Positions 61,561 to 64,000 of a DNA stretch of 64,000 nt are shown here, piece after piece. The DNA is from Liquidambar formosana (Eukaryota > Streptophyta > Magnoliopsida > Saxifragales > Altingiaceae), in NCBI GenBank assembly GCA_039720395.1, contig CM077828.1, forward strand, positions 21,122,717 to 21,186,716, written 5' to 3'. The notes under the pieces were generated by a model. It searched no databases and had not been told where the DNA came from. It was given only the letters and a program-made list of their open reading frames with translations. Each line of letters starts with the position of its first letter. The first letter of the stretch is position 1. A program made the translations under genes and the position numbers.

Positions 61561-63060
61561 TGTAAAGACCTGCATGAAGCCTTGAAATAACAGCGAGTCA
61601 GTGATAGCCCAAGAAACTTGGTTAATCAAACTAAAAAACCTAAAAGTAATCATATGGGAAACATTAATATCCTAGATTCCTAGAGGTGATTGGACAGAGC
61701 AGATGTTGAGGAGCAGGTCACTCACCTGTAGAGGCAATTTTTCAGACCTTCAAACTAGGGTTGCTGGGAATGTTTCTTGGACTCCCTCCAGTTCCTTCAA
61801 CTACAAATTTACAAGAATACAAACAAAGTCAATTTTGATTATACGCTTGAGACCATGACTACAACAAAAACAGATAGTCTAATGTAAGTTAATAAGATTT
61901 CTAAGTTTTATGCTTGGTTTTGCCCATTTAGGATCTATATTTGTTCATTATTAATCCTAAATGAAATGTAAATACTCATAAGAAAATTCAACCACATCTC
62001 ATTGGATCAAAGTTGTTTGAGAAATATTATAGACAAAATAAATCTATAATGTTGCCAGTCACAACATTACAACTTTCATGAAATTGCCACTAGAAGAACA
62101 TTTATGAAGTCATTTCCAAACTGTCAGAAGAGATTCAAAATACAAATTATGAATATATATTGTATTTTAAGATCATACATATCACACTAATTAGCAATTA
62201 CATTTTCCTTATACTGACCAAAGGGATAATTCAAGAATTCTTATGAACCAAACCTTCTTGCTTTTGAATGTTCAATTTAGGAGTAATCTTTCATCCAATA
62301 TAACAACTATAAAATGACAATTGACGACTACTATACATTAGTGCAATGCATAGATCTAACCCTCTTGTATTTTTTATTTTTGGTGCTTAGATTTTAGGTT
62401 TGCCTAAACACATGTTTACCATAACTCTCTTTCAATCTTGCTAATGCTCTGTTATCTTTATAGTTATGCTTATGCTAGTCGTGTTCTGTTTCAATCCATC
62501 AACAATTCAACATAATATCTTTCAGCCCTCGTTAATCTCTCTACCAACAACAGGAGGCATTTTCTCAAAAATTTGGATAACAATAGCAACAAATTTCACA
62601 TTGGAGGAGGCCATTTCTTGGCATCTGGTGATGGGGAATTTTGTTAAAATTAAGGTGCAATATTTATAATTATCAAATTATAGCTCACAAACGTTTTGGT
62701 ACATCATACATAAAAGAACAAAAATAATAATAACAAATATGAACACATAATCAAATCCAAATTCCAAGAATTAAGGATTGAAAAGCTTGAGAAGCCATGG
62801 GGACAGCTTTACATACATTAAATGGATCATCGCCACATAAACGGACAACAATGGCCAGTTGCATACCAACATACACCAACATTGAATTTAAAAAAAAAAA
62901 AAAAAATTAAAAAAAAAATTAAAAATGAAATTGTTATTGAATGTCCAAATCGTAGACACACTCGCACACCAACAAAGGACATGAGCAGCTGATTTGACAT
63001 AAGTAACTTAAATTTAACAAGAAACCGACATAAATGAACCCACTGACAAAATCATGTATT
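61561..63060. other. Intergenic region
   Basis: No coding gene is supported. On the minus strand an acceptor (AAATTTGTAG, about 61804) and a strong donor (CTACAG/GTGAGT, about 61729) bracket about 75 bases that look like an exon. All three frames contain stops, so it could only be untranslated. Confidence 0.35.
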
Positions 63061-63070
63061 GAAAATGAAA

Positions 63071-63288
63071 TTGGTAAAGTAGTTGCGATTACAAAGTATA
63101 GCAGTGAGCATAGAGAAGGCATAGAGGGTCCAGGTGATGCTTGAGACTCATCGGAAACAAAAACGTGACAGCTTTTCAATAAAATCGGTAAAGTAGTTGC
63201 GATTGCAAAGTATAACAGTGAGCAAAGAGAAGGCATAGAGGGTCAGGTGATGCACTTGAGACTCATCGGAAACAAAAACGTGACAGCT
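63071..63288. repeat. Tandem duplication (about 115 bp) at the end of the membrane-protein gene
   Basis: GGTAAAGTAGTTGCGATT(A/G)CAAAG...AAAAACGTGACAGCT occurs twice (about 63073-63173 and 63187-63288). Each copy lacks bases the other has (minus strand: AAGTGCATCACCTGACC in one, AAGCATCACCTGGACC in the other). A coding ancestor with both would be in frame. Confidence 0.85.
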
Positions 63289-63676
63289 AAGTAGAAAGCC
63301 TGGCGGTAAAATGGATTCCCATTTGGTTGAGAACAAGGGCTGTTACCGGATATTCAGCAGCGATGAATTTGGCGATAAAGAGAGAGGAGAAGGCGAAGGT
63401 GATTGCAAGAGAGAACAAGTGGAAGGTTAGAGGGAGATTAGAGTTAATCTGGACGGACAGGATCGCTATGCCGACGGCTGATGCCAAGCAAAATGCAAGT
63501 ACCATCTGTGTCCAGTCCAGGTTCTGCTGACTGGCGACCACCGGACTAACCGATTGAGGGTTTTGCTCAGTTGCCGCCGTTTGAAGGTCGTGAGCAGCAG
63601 AAATCGGCAGCGGCGGCGGCGGCGATTTTGTCAAAACCTGAAACCGATGGAGAAAGGCCTTGACACGTTTAAGCAT
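63287..63676 (-). CDS. Small predicted multi-span membrane protein, frame-broken C-terminus
   Basis: The 129-codon frame starts at 63676 (MLKRVKAFLHRF). A Pro/Gln-rich N-terminal part of about 55 residues is followed by two hydrophobic stretches: MVLAFCLASAVGIAILSV and LTFHLFSLAITFAFSSLFIA, then KFIAAEYPVTALVLNQMGI. After HFTA the frame ends at RLST, but a neighbouring frame continues with another hydrophobic segment (AFYLAVTFLFPMSLKCIT), and a third has YAFSLLTVILCNRNYF. The original protein probably had four membrane spans and ran to about 63190. I do not recognise a named family. A one-base loss in GCC(C)AGG and indels in the tandem repeat downstream explain the breaks. Confidence 0.6.
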   Translation of the reverse strand: MLKRVKAFLHRFQVLTKSPPPPLPISAAHDLQTAATEQNPQSVSPVVASQQNLDWTQMVLAFCLASAVGIAILSVQINSNLPLTFHLFSLAITFAFSSLFIAKFIAAEYPVTALVLNQMGIHFTARLST

Positions 63677-64000
63677 GACGAAAACCTAATTGGGGAACTC
63701 CGAATGAGATATTGGTAAAATGTGGGGAAAGTTCACAAATGCCTGTGATATTGAAATACCTTCATAACCACAAGTAGTATTATGTCCTGATTCCTCTCTT
63801 GCTTCCTGAGGAGGGCTTTATAAAATACCACGGTTGAGTTCCTCTGTTGCTCCTGAAGGAAGGTTACCCCACAAGTAGTATTACCCACAAGTAGATTGTA
63901 GTATTATGAAGGCCGTCCTGCCGTCCGTCCTGAGTTCCTCTCTTGGACCCACAAGAAGTCTTACCATGTTCCTGCTTTCATAATATTTTATTGGGTAGTG
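63677..64000. other. Upstream flank of the membrane-protein gene
   Basis: Probably the promoter of the minus-strand gene. It contains repeated phrases (CCACAAGTAGTATTA three times, GAGTTCCTCT twice) but no gene. Confidence 0.35.

Noticed and set aside
1..64000. Search by eye for tRNA, rRNA, CRISPR arrays, telomere repeats and viral integrations
   Set aside because: None recognised; the window is ordinary plant nuclear DNA in these respects.

Overview
This window is nuclear DNA of a flowering plant, most likely a woody eudicot. It is AT-rich, and its genes are interrupted by introns with GT..AG ends. Intergenic DNA is long and full of small transposons. The recognisable genes belong to plant-only families. 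I cannot fix the species.

Layout. 1.56-5.13 kb: a minus-strand F-box protein gene with a 5' leader intron. A 721-bp hAT-type MITE with a perfect 8-bp target duplication separates its body from its C-terminal end. 7.9-13.4 kb: three plus-strand, intronless GLUTAMINE DUMPER (GDU) genes in tandem, each with a TATA box close upstream. 14.4-16.25 kb: a Mutator-type foldback MITE with a Harbinger-type element nested at its edge; the latter carries an array of hairpin units. 17.03-22.14 kb: a 2.4-kb non-coding segment duplicated in tandem. 27.9-28.4 kb: a SOB FIVE-LIKE (SOFL) gene. 28.4-37.4 kb: gene-poor, with MITEs, LINE remnants and local tandem duplications. 37.5-52.3 kb: a 13-exon gene for chloroplast signal peptide peptidase SPPA (protease IV), whose introns hold two TRIM retrotransposons, a 1.2-kb Mutator-like element and tandem duplications. 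52.8-53.8 kb: a LINE ORF1 remnant. 55-56 kb: a tentative chain of minus-strand exons. 63.2-63.7 kb: a minus-strand gene for a small predicted membrane protein.

The genes are not functionally linked in any way the sequence shows. GDU proteins are plasma-membrane regulators of amino-acid export. SOFL proteins act in cytokinin-related growth. SPPA is a thylakoid serine protease. The F-box protein would be an SCF ubiquitin-ligase adaptor.

A recurring oddity is the single-base frame break. SPPA has two (exons 1 and 7), the 63-kb membrane gene has several, and the F-box gene has one beside its MITE, while GDU and SOFL are intact. This may be residual base error in the assembly or real decay; reads are needed to decide. 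I found no convincing undescribed biological system. The most interesting material is the transposon structure: nested insertions, TRIMs sitting antisense in introns, and a hairpin array.
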